Below, one piece after another: positions 1 through 12,200 of a DNA stretch of 64,000 nucleotides. Where the stretch lies: NCBI GenBank assembly GCA_033032865.1, contig JAWHQI010000065.1, positions 5,704,001 to 5,768,000 of the forward strand, read 5' to 3'. The notes beneath the pieces were generated by a model that saw nothing but the letters and a program-made list of their open reading frames with translations, searched no databases and was not told the DNA's origin. Origin of the DNA: Dactylorhiza incarnata (taxonomy: Eukaryota > Streptophyta > Magnoliopsida > Asparagales > Orchidaceae). Every line of letters begins with the position of its first letter. Positions within the stretch are counted from its first letter, which is position 1. Made by a program: the position numbers and the translations under genes.

Positions 1-24
1 AATTGACTTTATTTGGTTTTACAG

Positions 25-270
25 GTTGAGCTTGCTCAAGTGGCTCGAAATGAGAGAATGGCAATCAATATATCAAATATAGCTAATTTAGTTCTCTTTG
101 TAGCCAAAGTGTACTTATCGATTTCAACTAGATCCCTTGCAGTGATTGCTTCAACCCTTGATTCTTTGTTGGATCTCCTCTCTGGATTCATTTTATGGTT
201 CACATCAAATGCTATGAAAAAGCCCGACAAGTACATGTACCCAATTGGGAAAATGCGGATGCAACCCGTG
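25..270 (+). CDS. MTP: MTP exon a (first exon in window)
   Basis: The exon starts after the acceptor tttacag at 18-24 and ends at the donor GTAAGT (271). It has 82 codons, phase 0 at both ends. It encodes the segment before TM1, then TM1 and TM2 with the first DxxxD motif (DSLLD), ending [11 protein letters not shown], a strongly conserved stretch of plant Mn-CDF proteins. The frame stays open into the intron to 387, but the donor and the family alignment place the exon end at 270. Confidence 0.9.
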
Positions 271-3200
271 GTAAGTTTTTTTTGTTTATTAGATTACATA
301 TTGTATGATTCAGTTTCAATGCTAAAGACTGGGTCGAACGTGAAAAATAAACCTCAGTTGCCTTATACACACAAAATTAACAAGTAAAGTGATACACACG
401 GATTGACAGAGAATTTTTACATTGAAAATCTGACAGCAAGGGAGATCAAAGTTTGACAAAGTTAAAAAGCTTACACTATGCAAAGCGAGTATGTTTTGCA
501 GTCATTCTCCATATTGAAGTAGAAGAGGGCCTGAATTTAATTTAAAAAGCACAAAAATGGTTAATCCTACTTTCATCAGTATAAGCACAAAATAGTGATT
601 GATATATGTGAAATTCAGTCAAGTACTCTCTGAAAATGAAGGTGCAGGCTAAATATATTCTTGTGCTTCAAATAATGCTGAATAAAATCTTGTAATAATC
701 TGAAAAATAACACTCCAAATTTGGTTACTCCTCTAAATAAATTATCAAGAGAGTAGAATGAGAGGTTATTTATATTTTCTTAAGAAGGATTCACAGTTCA
801 TTCTTTATAATATTCCTCAAGCTATCGACAAAAGATGATACAAATTGCTCCTCAACAATTCTTAAATATGACCTAACAATGCTCTGCCTATGCAGACTTA
901 GGACCCGTTTGGCGAGGCGTTTTTGCTCCGGTGAGTTTGGACAAAAACGCCACCATCGTAAAATGTATGTTTGACATGACAACGGTTATGAACGCCACTA
1001 AGAAAAACTAGTGTTCAGGATAAAAGTGGATGCAGTTCTTTAGGTGCGGTCGGGTATTCACGGACGACGGTTCATAACCACCCTGTTCACGACCTCTGAC
1101 GCCATGCCAAATAAAGACTTAGTTGGCTGACATGGGCTGACGATGTGGGTCTAATGGTTGTGGTCTAGCAATGATAGACGCCAAAGAATTCTCCGACCTT
1201 AACCATTAAGGAACTATCTTGTACATCTTGTTCATTACATGTGAGATTTGAATTACTATGGTCAGATGAACACCAATGATTTTGAGATGTATTTCTGAAT
1301 TTTGAATCACAAAAATGATCAGAAAAGTTCAAATTAATTCACACTAATCTTGTTCCTAGTTGATTTTTCTCCATCCTCCTATCATTTCTCACCGTCGAAA
1401 TAACAGATCATAAGACGGGATTTGCTTCTGCACGGTGATCTATTATGATCACCCTGGGTTACATGTGCCTAATTAGCGTGTAAAAGTAAAATGGTGTATG
1501 ATTAGTTTTAGGACATTGTTAATAGCAAATCGGGTTTTGCTATTAACAAATCCAAAAAATCGGGTTCAGTAACTTTAAGTCTCTTTTTTTTCAATCTTAA
1601 AAATGCTCTATTAGCAAACCTTATTTCCCCTCTTTCCGCCTAAGCCGAAAAGTATCGACGGTTTCCTCTTCCTGGCTCCCGGTGAATACCATGACCACTC
1701 TTGTCAATCGCTGCGACCCTACGGTTTTCCTCACCTGCCTGCGACGCCGCCTTCCTTCTTCGTCTCTGGTGGGCTCATCCGAGTTGGCTCTGACTGGTCT
1801 AATCCCCAGATCAGAAGCAGCGTTTTCTCTACCTACCCTGGTCTACGAGGTCAACAACGTTCTTCTTCCAAAAGCCATTGTCGACAAGATCTCCAGTAAT
1901 GGGGAAATCACTGCTGTCAGAGAAACCATCATCGGATAGGATGCCTAGTTCAATGCAATGTGCGGCAGCTGCGACGCTAGTGTTGTAGATCCTTGTGGCG
2001 TTCCCACGCCTCTTCCTGCTCTAGGTTCAGCGACGATAATCTATGCTTCACCGGATGCTGATGGTGAAGTGGCGGTGGCGGCACTGGGTTGGCCATAGCT
2101 CGCTGCCGATTCGTGGATGCATAGGCTCCCTCTTGTTCTGAGATTGACTCTCCCCAAAATGGTGAGGAGGGTGTGTGGGGTTTTTAACGAAGTGAAGTCC
2201 CAATAAAAAGGCGAGGAATCCTGCTGCTGATTACAACTTGGGAATTGTTAAGTGCACTACTATTTTGGCTAGGCGCACTTTTTTTTGTTAAAAGCACCAC
2301 ACTATGATAAGGGCATATATAATTGTTAGGGGCACCACATTTTTGTTAACAACAAACCAACGAGTATAACTTCAAATTCCATTGAACCACATCATAATAT
2401 TGTCAACAATGTTATAACCTAGACTTCAAGAAGTAGAGATATAAGTAAATTGGGGAGTAGAAATAAAAAACGAAATGTAGAGTGATTGTGGAGTAGTTTA
2501 TGCAATAAGTAAGATGAATCTAAGTGAATGTGGAAGAAGACAGAGTAGTAGGTGATTGACGAAGACAGAGTAGCAGATTATCACCATGACTTCGAGAAAT
2601 GGAACGTAAGGAGGGGGAGGAAAAAGTTTGTACCTGTTAGATTTGAAGTGAGCTAGCGCTAGCGCCAGCGCTAGCTCAGCTTCGAGAAGATCTCCTCCTT
2701 TGCCTATAAATAGGAGGGGTAGACCCCTCTAATGAGAGATTCATATAGTGGAGAGTATCAACAACTTTGAGCGAGTTTGAGATACCAGAGTGCCACCTGG
2801 AGAGCAGCGAACTCGGAGTCAGTTCGGCTAGCGACCTAGAGAGAGTTCCTTACTCGCGAGATAGCGCCGGCGATAGTGGATAGCACCTGCGGTAGTGAGA
2901 AGAGAAGGAAGCTTGCGAGTAGCGAGCTTCGGAGATAGCGCCCGGCGCTAGTGGCTAGTGCGCGCGGTAGCGAGAAGAGGAGGAAGCGAAGAGTGGCGAG
3001 CTTGCGAGTAGCGAGATTGCGAGTAGCGAGCTTGAGTGCTAGTGGCTAGCGCCCGCGGTAGCGAGCAGCGAGTATGACCTACGTGGTGTGCTCTAGAGGA
3101 GAAGCGGACACTGTCCGTGACTAGTTCCTTTTACTACTATTGGCGGTTGTGAATCAAGTTGGATGCAACTTGTTTTCAGCCCTGTTCATTTGTAACTAGC

Positions 3201-6200
3201 TGCCAAGAGTTATTAATTGTGAAAGTTTCTTATTCATCCCTTGGTGTCTTTATTCCCGTGTTGGTTGACGTGTTCTTCCGACTTCAAATATTTCACATGA
3301 TATCAGAGGGATAGTGGGAACAAGGACTGAGAAACCAAGATGGACGGTTGAGGAGGGTATGCTAGGGGACTTGGCATTGAGCTGCTTACTCAAACCAACT
3401 ACAAGAAGTGGAAGTCGTGTATGGAGAGCTACCTTCTTGGAGAGGACCTCTAGGAGGTCGTTGGTGGTGGGGAGCAAGAGGAAGTAGTAGCTGTCAGAGA
3501 AAATGGTCCAGCTGTGAGAGCTTGGAGGAAGACTAACGCCAAGGCAGAGTTCACTCTGAAGAGAGTCATATCACCTGACTTGTTCAACCACATCATAAGT
3601 TGTACGTCAGCGTCTGAGATCAGAAAAGCCCTCGATGGGCTATTCAACAAGAAAAATGTAGCGCGACCATAATTCCTGGAGAATGAGTTGGCAAGGTCCA
3701 CTCAAGGTGAGATTGCGATATCCACCTTCTTCTTGAAGGTGAAGAACTTGTGTGGGGAGATCTCGGCCTTAGACCCTGAAGAGCCAATCTCAGAGGCGAA
3801 GTTGAAGCGGCACATACTCCGAGGCTTGAGGAAGGAGTATGTGTAAGACCCTATTTTTTTTTTTGCACAAACCACCGGGTCTTAGGCCCAGAACCGCCGT
3901 TTTGCGGTGACACCTTCGCTCGGGAAGGTCGTCACTACAAAACGCCGATCCTGCCGGCCAAATCGATCACAAGAAAAGTAAGCTAACATGAATAAAGCAA
4001 GCAAAACATGTCCACATCACATATATAAATAAATCATCAAAAGATGTCCACAACCATAACTGAAAGAAAGGAAGACAAGATAACTAGGGCCTTGCCCAAT
4101 ACATCAGAGCCTCACTACATGGATCACTCGCGGAAGTAAAAATAACTAAATCAACACTCACGGATCCTGTCATCTGAGCTCCTGAGCTAGACTGCCCCGC
4201 CTCCATTTGCACCGGCCTCTGGTGCTGCTCCGTCGCCGCGGTCTCCTAAAATGATAAGGTCCACCGACCGTCAGTCATAAAGACTCAGCCAATTCCCCAC
4301 CCCTCCCCCCAGGGCTCCTAGGCACCGGATGGAAAGGAGGAAGCGGAGGACAAACAAGGGGTAGAAGCAAATGCAGGTGACAAGGTGATATCTACTCTAC
4401 ACAGGTGATATATATATATATATAAATGAAAACAAAATAGAAACAACAGGGTAAAGTAAAGGTAAAGCAGTAATGAGTAAATGTAGAGGCAAGTAGGTGT
4501 TATAAAATAAACCATTGATTTATAGGAATGCTCATACAAACCTATAGACCAAGGGGTCGTTTAGCAGGGCCTATCGTATAAAAAGTCCCATACCAATTTA
4601 TACGATAGGTGTCAGGGGTTGAATGCAATGATTATGCTATGTCATGCAAGTATGTGATTATGCGGTGATCAAACAAGTGCAACTCACCCACTACGACTCT
4701 ATGCGCATAGACCTTTAGTTCCCTCTTTTTGGAGCGAGCTAGACTCCTCAGGATACTCCCGTAGTGGCAAACGGAAGCGGTGGGTTGGGCCTCGCCCACC
4801 TCTAGGTTGGTATATGCACTACCCGACCTAGACCTATCGTACGCCTCCACAAAACCCGCAGAGCGTCTGCGTACTCTTACTGACTGGACCGCCAGACTTT
4901 TATGGCTAAGTGTAAATACCACACTTGCCGAGCCCAAGTGTTAACGTCGGTGCAACGACTGCCAACACGAAGGACCCACCACCTTATGCACATGCAAATT
5001 ATCTTCCAACAATACCGAGCTACAAGCTCCCCGGGCTAACCCGCCCGTCACCAATAAATATCTCAGAAACAAAAGATCACCGGACTAAACCGGCTAGACT
5101 TCCACAAGCACACTCTCAGAGTGACTTTCCTACCTTAGAAACTCAGGTGCTAAAAGATGCTAACAAGAAAAGACGATCTTTCGTCAATTCCCGGACGACC
5201 TAGCCGAGGGTGGCACCCCACCACCCTAAGACTTACCAAACCCCAACTTCTCTAGAGACCCATACATAATACAAGGCTACCACCCATCCTTCATCATTTC
5301 AGACCCTAGACAACCAGATTGACCTCTAACCCCCAAAAGTTGTCAAATTGCTAAACGCAGACCACCCTTAACGTTTTGATGCTCATGAAGAGAGGTGCAC
5401 TAAATATCCAACTTCTTGACCCAAGGGATTTACTGGGAACCCATGCTACCTATTTCAGATCAAATCTAGGGTTTCACAATTTTTCCATTAATAATTGTAT
5501 TTTAAATAATTTTCCAAAAGGCCACATTACTAAGGTTTGAACTACAAGTATATTTTTCTGACCTCCAATGCCCACTCCAATTTATTCATAATTCAAGGGT
5601 ACCTAATAAACAGTATATATAAAGTTTTAGGGAAAAACAGCAAGATTTATTATTTTTAGAAATTCCAAAACACAATTATTTCCAATAATTTCCAAAGGAG
5701 GTACCCTCATATGAACTCCAATCCTTGTGAAAATTAACACAGTGGTGCTTATTAATAAAATATTTAATCCTACAAAGTTTGACCATGCTGTTCAGAGGGT
5801 ATGTTTGTAATTCCATCCAAGGATATATTTGCAATTTCTTTCAAAATGAACTAGAGGTACCAAAAATATTGATCTATAAATTATGAGAAAATTACAGAGG
5901 TTATATATTGTTATGAAAAGACATCCAGCAAAGTTACATGCAATTACAGTAATTTATCATTACAAATTTAACCAACCCAAAAATTGCCAACAATGAGGAA
6001 TATTACAATTTGGACCTCCAAGGGTTAACTCATGATCTAACCAATTCTTCCAGAGATATATGACATAAAAAACCATGATCATGACAGAAGATGGTAAATT
6101 GATAAATACTATTTCTCCCTAAAACCTCAAACCCTAAATAATTACAAATCTACCCTAGGGTTTATTACTTATGATTGGCAACTCCAAATCCCTCCAAACT

Positions 6201-9200
6201 CCTACAGTAGCATTCTCTGGTCACTAAGGCCATCTACCCAAAATTTCAAGTCAAGCCACTGAGGTTTGACCCCTCTTCCTTTATTAACCTCTAATTGCAC
6301 CCCATTAGGGTTTAGCCTAGGGTTAGGGTCTAACCTTCTCCAACAGCTCTAGTAAGAACTCCAGAGATTCATAACCTCAAAAACAAGTGGGTGACAGAAG
6401 ATGGTGATTCCCTAAGTGTTACTTCTTCCTAGAACCCCAAATTCCAATTATTTACAAAAATACCCAAGGATTTATTACCTAGGTTAGACAACTCCAAATC
6501 TCTTCAAACTCACAAGGGAGTCTTCTCTGGTCACTAAGACCTACCCACCAAAACTTTAGGTCAAACCACTAGGGTTTGACCCTACTCCCTTCATTGACCC
6601 CTATTTGCACCCCTTAAGGGTTTACCCTAGGGTTAGGGTCTAAACCTATCCAAATCCTCCCAAACCTCTTGTGAGGGTATCATATCACTTATAAAAGTCA
6701 GAGGAGTCCAACACACCCCTATCCAAGGACAAACTCCCCTATGTCCTTCACAACCCCAAATTCCTTCCCATAGGGATCAACCCTATGACCTTGAGCAAAA
6801 CAACTCCAATGCTCCCCAAACTCCTCATGGGGTCTCAACTTCATCCCACTGACCTTCCTAAAGAGTTACAAGAGTCAAAGAACCTAATTGGTCAATGGAC
6901 CATAACTTGGCTAAATGCACCCCAAAGTTCTCTTATGTTTACTTTTGCCCTAAACATCACCTCTAAGCCAACTATTCTCAAGGAAACTCCCTACCTTGCC
7001 CAAGTCCATACTACCCACTATACTGACCATAGGTCAGTGGAAGACCACCTAAGATTCTACCAATACTTGGTGAGGGGTGGAATTCCAATGGGTACCTATT
7101 TGGGGTGCAAATAGCAATTTAGCCCCTTTTTGATTTACTAGGGCAAAACTCCTCCAATGGCCACCAAACTTGGACCATAGGTTGGCATGGGGGAGGGTGA
7201 GGTGCACCCCAAATATGGAGCCAAAAGACCTTGTGGAAAGGTGGGGGCACTCACCCAAAGTTTGGCCCAAACCTAGGGAGCCAAAGGCTATTTTGGTGGA
7301 ATACCCTACCAAAACAACTCCATAAATCATGATATTTTAACCAGGGCCTATACATACCCCTTAGGACCACCCATCCAAGTTTGGAAGGGTTTTGAGGTGT
7401 TTAGGACACCTAATTAGGTTAAACTAGGATTATTGGTCTTTCCCAAAAATTAAGAAGAAAACTCCACCAATCCTTGTGATCTTTGGACATGAGCTAGGTA
7501 TACACAAGACCAGACTACACCCCAAAAATCAAGTCATTTGGAGTTATATAATGGGGTGGGCATCAAAAATGAGTTCTGATTAGCCCTAAAGACAGCCTCC
7601 ACTAGAATGAGTGCTGAGCCCTAACCAGAACTCCAAATTGAGTGATTTCAATTTTGTATGAAACTAGACTCAAAGGGCTACAATTTATATGTTGACCACT
7701 TTTAATGATTCAGCCTCTAAGTATTTTTCCCAGATTTAAATAGGATCTGCATTTTAATCACAGATTTAATAAGGATTGAATTAAGGTTGCACGAATCGTA
7801 AAGCACATCGGATGGCGCTGGGTCATCGTCCCCAGGGAACCAACGGCACAGATTTTACGCGCCTGGGCCGCCTTGATAGGTGATTTCCCGGCCACCTGAG
7901 CGCCGCCCCGGCCGACCAACGCCACCACCACCTCCGTTGAGGTGGGGGCCGGCGATGAGCGGTGTTTGATCGGCCGGAGGTGGCCGGAATCGTGTTCTGT
8001 AGGAGGATGCCCAACCCGATCAACGGGGGGCAAGGTCGGCTTGATTCCCGGCCAATTGGCCATGGATCGAGCCGCCGTCGATTTAGATCTAACCCTTAGA
8101 GTTCAGGGAGGAGAACGGGACCTGTTGGAGGGCTTGCCGTCGGGTCAATCTTGAGTACACCATGGGAGCCGCCGTCGGTTGAGAAGCCATGCCGATTCCC
8201 TCCTATAGTGCACGAAATCTCCAGGTAAGATAGGGGTTTCTCTCCTCTCAGGTCTCTGAAGGTGAAGGGGGGTTCAATTGGGGGTGGTGATGGTTTTAAG
8301 CTCCATTGCCATTAAAGCCCCCCTTCGGTTTCTTCCATGGCCGGCCCCTCTCCATCTCCCCTGCCTTAATTCCCTTGTGTAACTGATGGAAACTCCTCCC
8401 AGCTGGCTGAGGAGTTGAATGGAGGCATCAATTGGGGGAGCCAAGAGGTAAAACCTCTTAATGGCCATGAATGGCCTCTTCTCTCTCCTCCAAAAATGGT
8501 GAAACCCCCATTTTCTCTCTCCTAATCACCATGGTCGGTTTCTACCCTCTCTCCTGAGCTTAATGAGGGCCCACATGGGCTGGTTGACCACCCAATTGAG
8601 TTAGCCCAAAGAGATTGGGTTAGGTTTGAGCATTTTGACCTAAATTGGGCAATTTTGACTTTTGGTCAAATTGGTCAATTGGGGAACCCTAGGATGGGGC
8701 TTTTGGGTTCAATAGGTTCTAAATTAAGTTTAGGAACTAATGGTGGAGTCAATTTGGTCATTTGGTTCTTGGTTGACCCAATCTAGGTTGATCTGACCAA
8801 ATTAGGCTAAATTGACTTTGGTCAAATTGGGCCCTAGGGTTGACTTGGTCATGGGGCTTTTTGGTCCACTAGCTCCCCTATGACATGATAGCCCTAGGGG
8901 TGAGGTCAATTTAATGTGGTGAAGGTCAATTGGGGTACTTTGAGAAGAAAGGTCATTTTGACCTAAAAGGGCATTTTGGTCAATTTGCACCCCTGGGGGT
9001 CCCATGATGGGGCTTTTGGGTCCATTAGGTCTATAATGGTATTATAAACCTAGGAGTGTGATCAATTTGACATGATGGGGGTTGATTGGCTCTAAATGGG
9101 CTACTTTGACCAATTTGAGTGTGTATGTTGACTTTGGTCAAATTGGTCTCTTAGGTTGACTTCAATGGGCCCTTGGTGCCCTAAGGGGACCCCTAAAGGG

Positions 9201-12200
9201 TTAGGGACACTAAGGTGGGGTCCAAGGGTTAAGTTGAAGCACTAGATTCCAATCCCAAGCTTGGAAGATGGGAATTGCTATTTGCAGACCAAGGTGGCTC
9301 CTTCCTCCTTTCCTAAGTTCTCAAGGTTAAAAGGCTCTTCCTATGGTTTTGTCATGGCTTAGTCATGACAAAACCAACTTAGGGGTCTAGCCGTTTGGGG
9401 GATGTTACAGTATGTCCCCTTCATTACTTCTGTGCAAGGATGGGCTACTCAGCCCTCCTTATTGGAGTTAGAGAACCTGTTGTCGTCACAGGAGAGCTTG
9501 GCGAAGCAGATGGAGGGAGTATCCATCTCAGGGGGAGATGGCGAGGCCTTGTTCTCGGGAAAGAGGAGATCCTGGGACAAGAGAAAGAAGAAATCCGGAG
9601 ATGGACCTTCAACGTCATCTCAGGGAGATGGGAGAAAGTTCCTCCCTGCGCGCGATGAGATGGGAGATCCCTTTTGCCATGCCTGTAAGAAGTACGGGCA
9701 CATGGAAAAGGACTGTCGGTCCAATCTAAAGGCCGGTCATGTTGCTAACAAGTAGGGAGATCACCAGAGAGGTGGAGACCATCAGAGAGGTGGATGAAGA
9801 GGTGGAGGTCACCAGGGCGGTGAGAGGGGAGACAATTGTTTCCTGGCAGAGATGAAGGCAATGTCAGTCGATGTCTTAGCCTCCATCAACCTCGAGAACG
9901 ACTGGATAGTGGATTACGGTTGCGGGCATCATCTCACTGGAGATATGTCAAAGTTTGACTCCTTGGAAGCATATGAAGGAACAGATGCTATCATCACTGC
10001 GGATGATACGGTACATCCCATGGAGCGAGAAGGGAAGGTATCCCTTGGGAGTAAAGAGAAGCCCGTGACACTGAAGAGTGTGTATCATGTTCTGTGCATA
10101 AAGAAGAACCTCTTCTCGGGTGCTAACGCAGTGGATGCTGGATACCACATGCTGTTTGGACCGAAGGAGGTGAAGTTCCTGAAGAACCTATCGTATGTCG
10201 ATGCTGACATCACGCTCACCGGGAGAAGGGTGAAGGATTTGTATGTTTTGTCTGCAAATTCCTACGTGGACAAGCTGAAGACTAACGATAGCGCAGTGAT
10301 CTGGCATGAGAGGCTGGGCCATGTGGGGATGGACAAGCTGAAGATGATGGCGGCAAAGGGCCTACTGAGTGGCCTGCCTCATCTCTCTTCCTACGGTGAC
10401 GGCCATGTGTGCGATGACTGCTAATATGGAAAGTCACATCGACTTCCATTTGACAAGTCAGAGACCAGGAGTAAGGCACCTCTTGAGTGCGTACATGCAG
10501 ATGTTATGGGGTCGTGCGCCACCCTTACTTATGGAGGCAATAAGTACGCGCTGGTTCTGGTGGATGACTACACCCGCAATACATGGGTATACTTTCTGAG
10601 AGAGAAGTCAGAAGTATTCGAGAAGTTCCAAGAGTGGAAGGAACTTGTGGAAGGAAGGATGAACCGTAGAGTGAAGAAGCTGAGAAGCAACAATGGAGGG
10701 GAGTTTACCTCCAATGAGTTTTCTTCGTTCTGCAGAAGGTTCGGCATTCGGCCGGAGCTCTCCTGCGCTCACACCCCTCAGTAGAATGGGGTGGCAGAGA
10801 GGAAGATCCGCCATCTGGTGGAGACTACCAAGAGTTGGCTACATGCCAAGAGCATTCCCAAGGCCTTTTGGGAAGAGGGAATGACGTGTGCTACCCATGT
10901 GATCAATCGGCTGCCACTGAGTCCCAACAAGATGGTGTCTCCACACCAGCTCATGTTCGGAGAGAAGCCAAATGTGGGTCACATGAAAGTTTTTCGTTCT
11001 ACCTGCTTCGTGCACGTCCCGGACGCTCAGAGAACTAAGTTGGAGCCGAAAGCGAGGAAGTGTGTCTTCATCAGCTATGATGAGCGGAAGAAGGGGTGGA
11101 AGTGCATAGATCCGCAGACCCACAAGTTCGTCGTCTCGCGCGACGGAGTGTTTGACGAACTGATCTCATATCAGGGAGTCTCTTCTGTGGTGCTGCCGAA
11201 AAGTGGAAATTCAAGCAGGGGAGAAGAGAGAGTCACTGAGGACTCTACTGTGGAGTTGGAGGTATCTATCAGTGACCCATCGCCTTCTGGATCAGGGGGA
11301 GCTTCAAACTCTAGAAGCAGGGAGAGCACTGCTTCAAGAGGAGTTCAGAGAGGAGCTCAAGCAGAGGAGTCTACCGGAGTGGTCGATAGTGGCCAAGCCT
11401 TGAGGAGGTCAAAGCGGACCATCATCCCGCCTGCTCAATATAAGGAGGGGAACTTCGTGAGTTTGGTCTCTTGCTTCTTCGCAGGACCACTCGACCAGAG
11501 GGAACCTGCCTACTTTGATGATGCAGTTGGCATCAAGGAGTGGGACGCGGCCATGATCGAGGAGATGGAGGCCCTAGAGAAGAATGAAACATGGGACCTT
11601 GTTCCCATGGTGGAGGGCATCAAACCTGTCACCTGCAAATGGGTGTACAAGGTTAAGAAGAGAGCAGATGGAGAAGTAGAGCGATACAAGGTGAGGCTTA
11701 TTGCTCGGGGCTTCTCACAAACCTACGGAGAGGACTACGAGGAGACATTTAGTCCTGTTGCGAAGATGACGTCGGTGAGGATGGTCATCCCTCTGGCGGC
11801 ATGATGATGTGAAGAACGCGTTCCTATACGGAGAGATTGACAAAGACATATTCATGGTCAACCACCTAGATATGTGTCCAAGTCACTACCACATCACGTC
11901 TGCAAGCTGAAGAAGGCCCTCTACGGGTTAAAACAGGCGCCGAGAGCCTGGTATGGGAAGATTGCTGAGTACTTGCAATTCTGTGGATATGATGCCTAAC
12001 ACTCAGACTCCAGCATGTTCATGAAGAAAAGTGGTGGTCTTCACGTGTTGGTGCTGCTGTACGTCGACGACATGATCGTGACAGGGAGCAACCCTGAGGA
12101 GGTCGCGGCGCTGAGACAGCAGCTCTCCATACGTTTCGAGATGAAAGATCTTAGTGAGCTGCACCATTTCCTTGGCCTTCAAGTTGAGAAGAGAATAGGC

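Larger units (their letters stand above)
271..2634 (+). other. Intron 1, left part, with no gene
   Basis: AT-rich intronic DNA to about 900. From about 901 (ggacccgtttggcgaggcg) the sequence looks like the terminus of an old DNA transposon, but I found no matching end. From about 1500 to 2634 the sequence becomes mixed, with a GC-rich island at 1640-2110 (see the ORF at 1682). No host exon is visible here. Confidence 0.6.
3842..9409 (-). mobile_element. Solo LTR (5.57 kb) of a large Gypsy-type element inside Copia-A gag
   Basis: The insert reads TGTAAGACCC at the left and GGGGATGTTACA at the right, flanked by the exact duplication gtatg (3837-3841 and 9410-9414). On the minus strand it runs from TGTAACATCCCC to GGGTCTTACA, end signatures common in Tekay/Del-type chromovirus LTRs. 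I see no gag-pol frame, primer-binding site or internal second LTR in 5,568 bp. A solo LTR left by recombination is therefore the simplest reading. Short ORFs inside are not credible genes. The lineage is inferred from the ends only. Confidence 0.75.

Noticed and set aside
901..1100. DNA-transposon terminus (ggacccgtttggcg)
   Set aside because: No inverted partner or target duplication found within intron 1.
4318..8468. Several 64-109-codon frames on both strands inside the solo LTR
   Set aside because: No motif, no codon pattern, no partner frame. They fall in repeat-rich non-coding LTR sequence.
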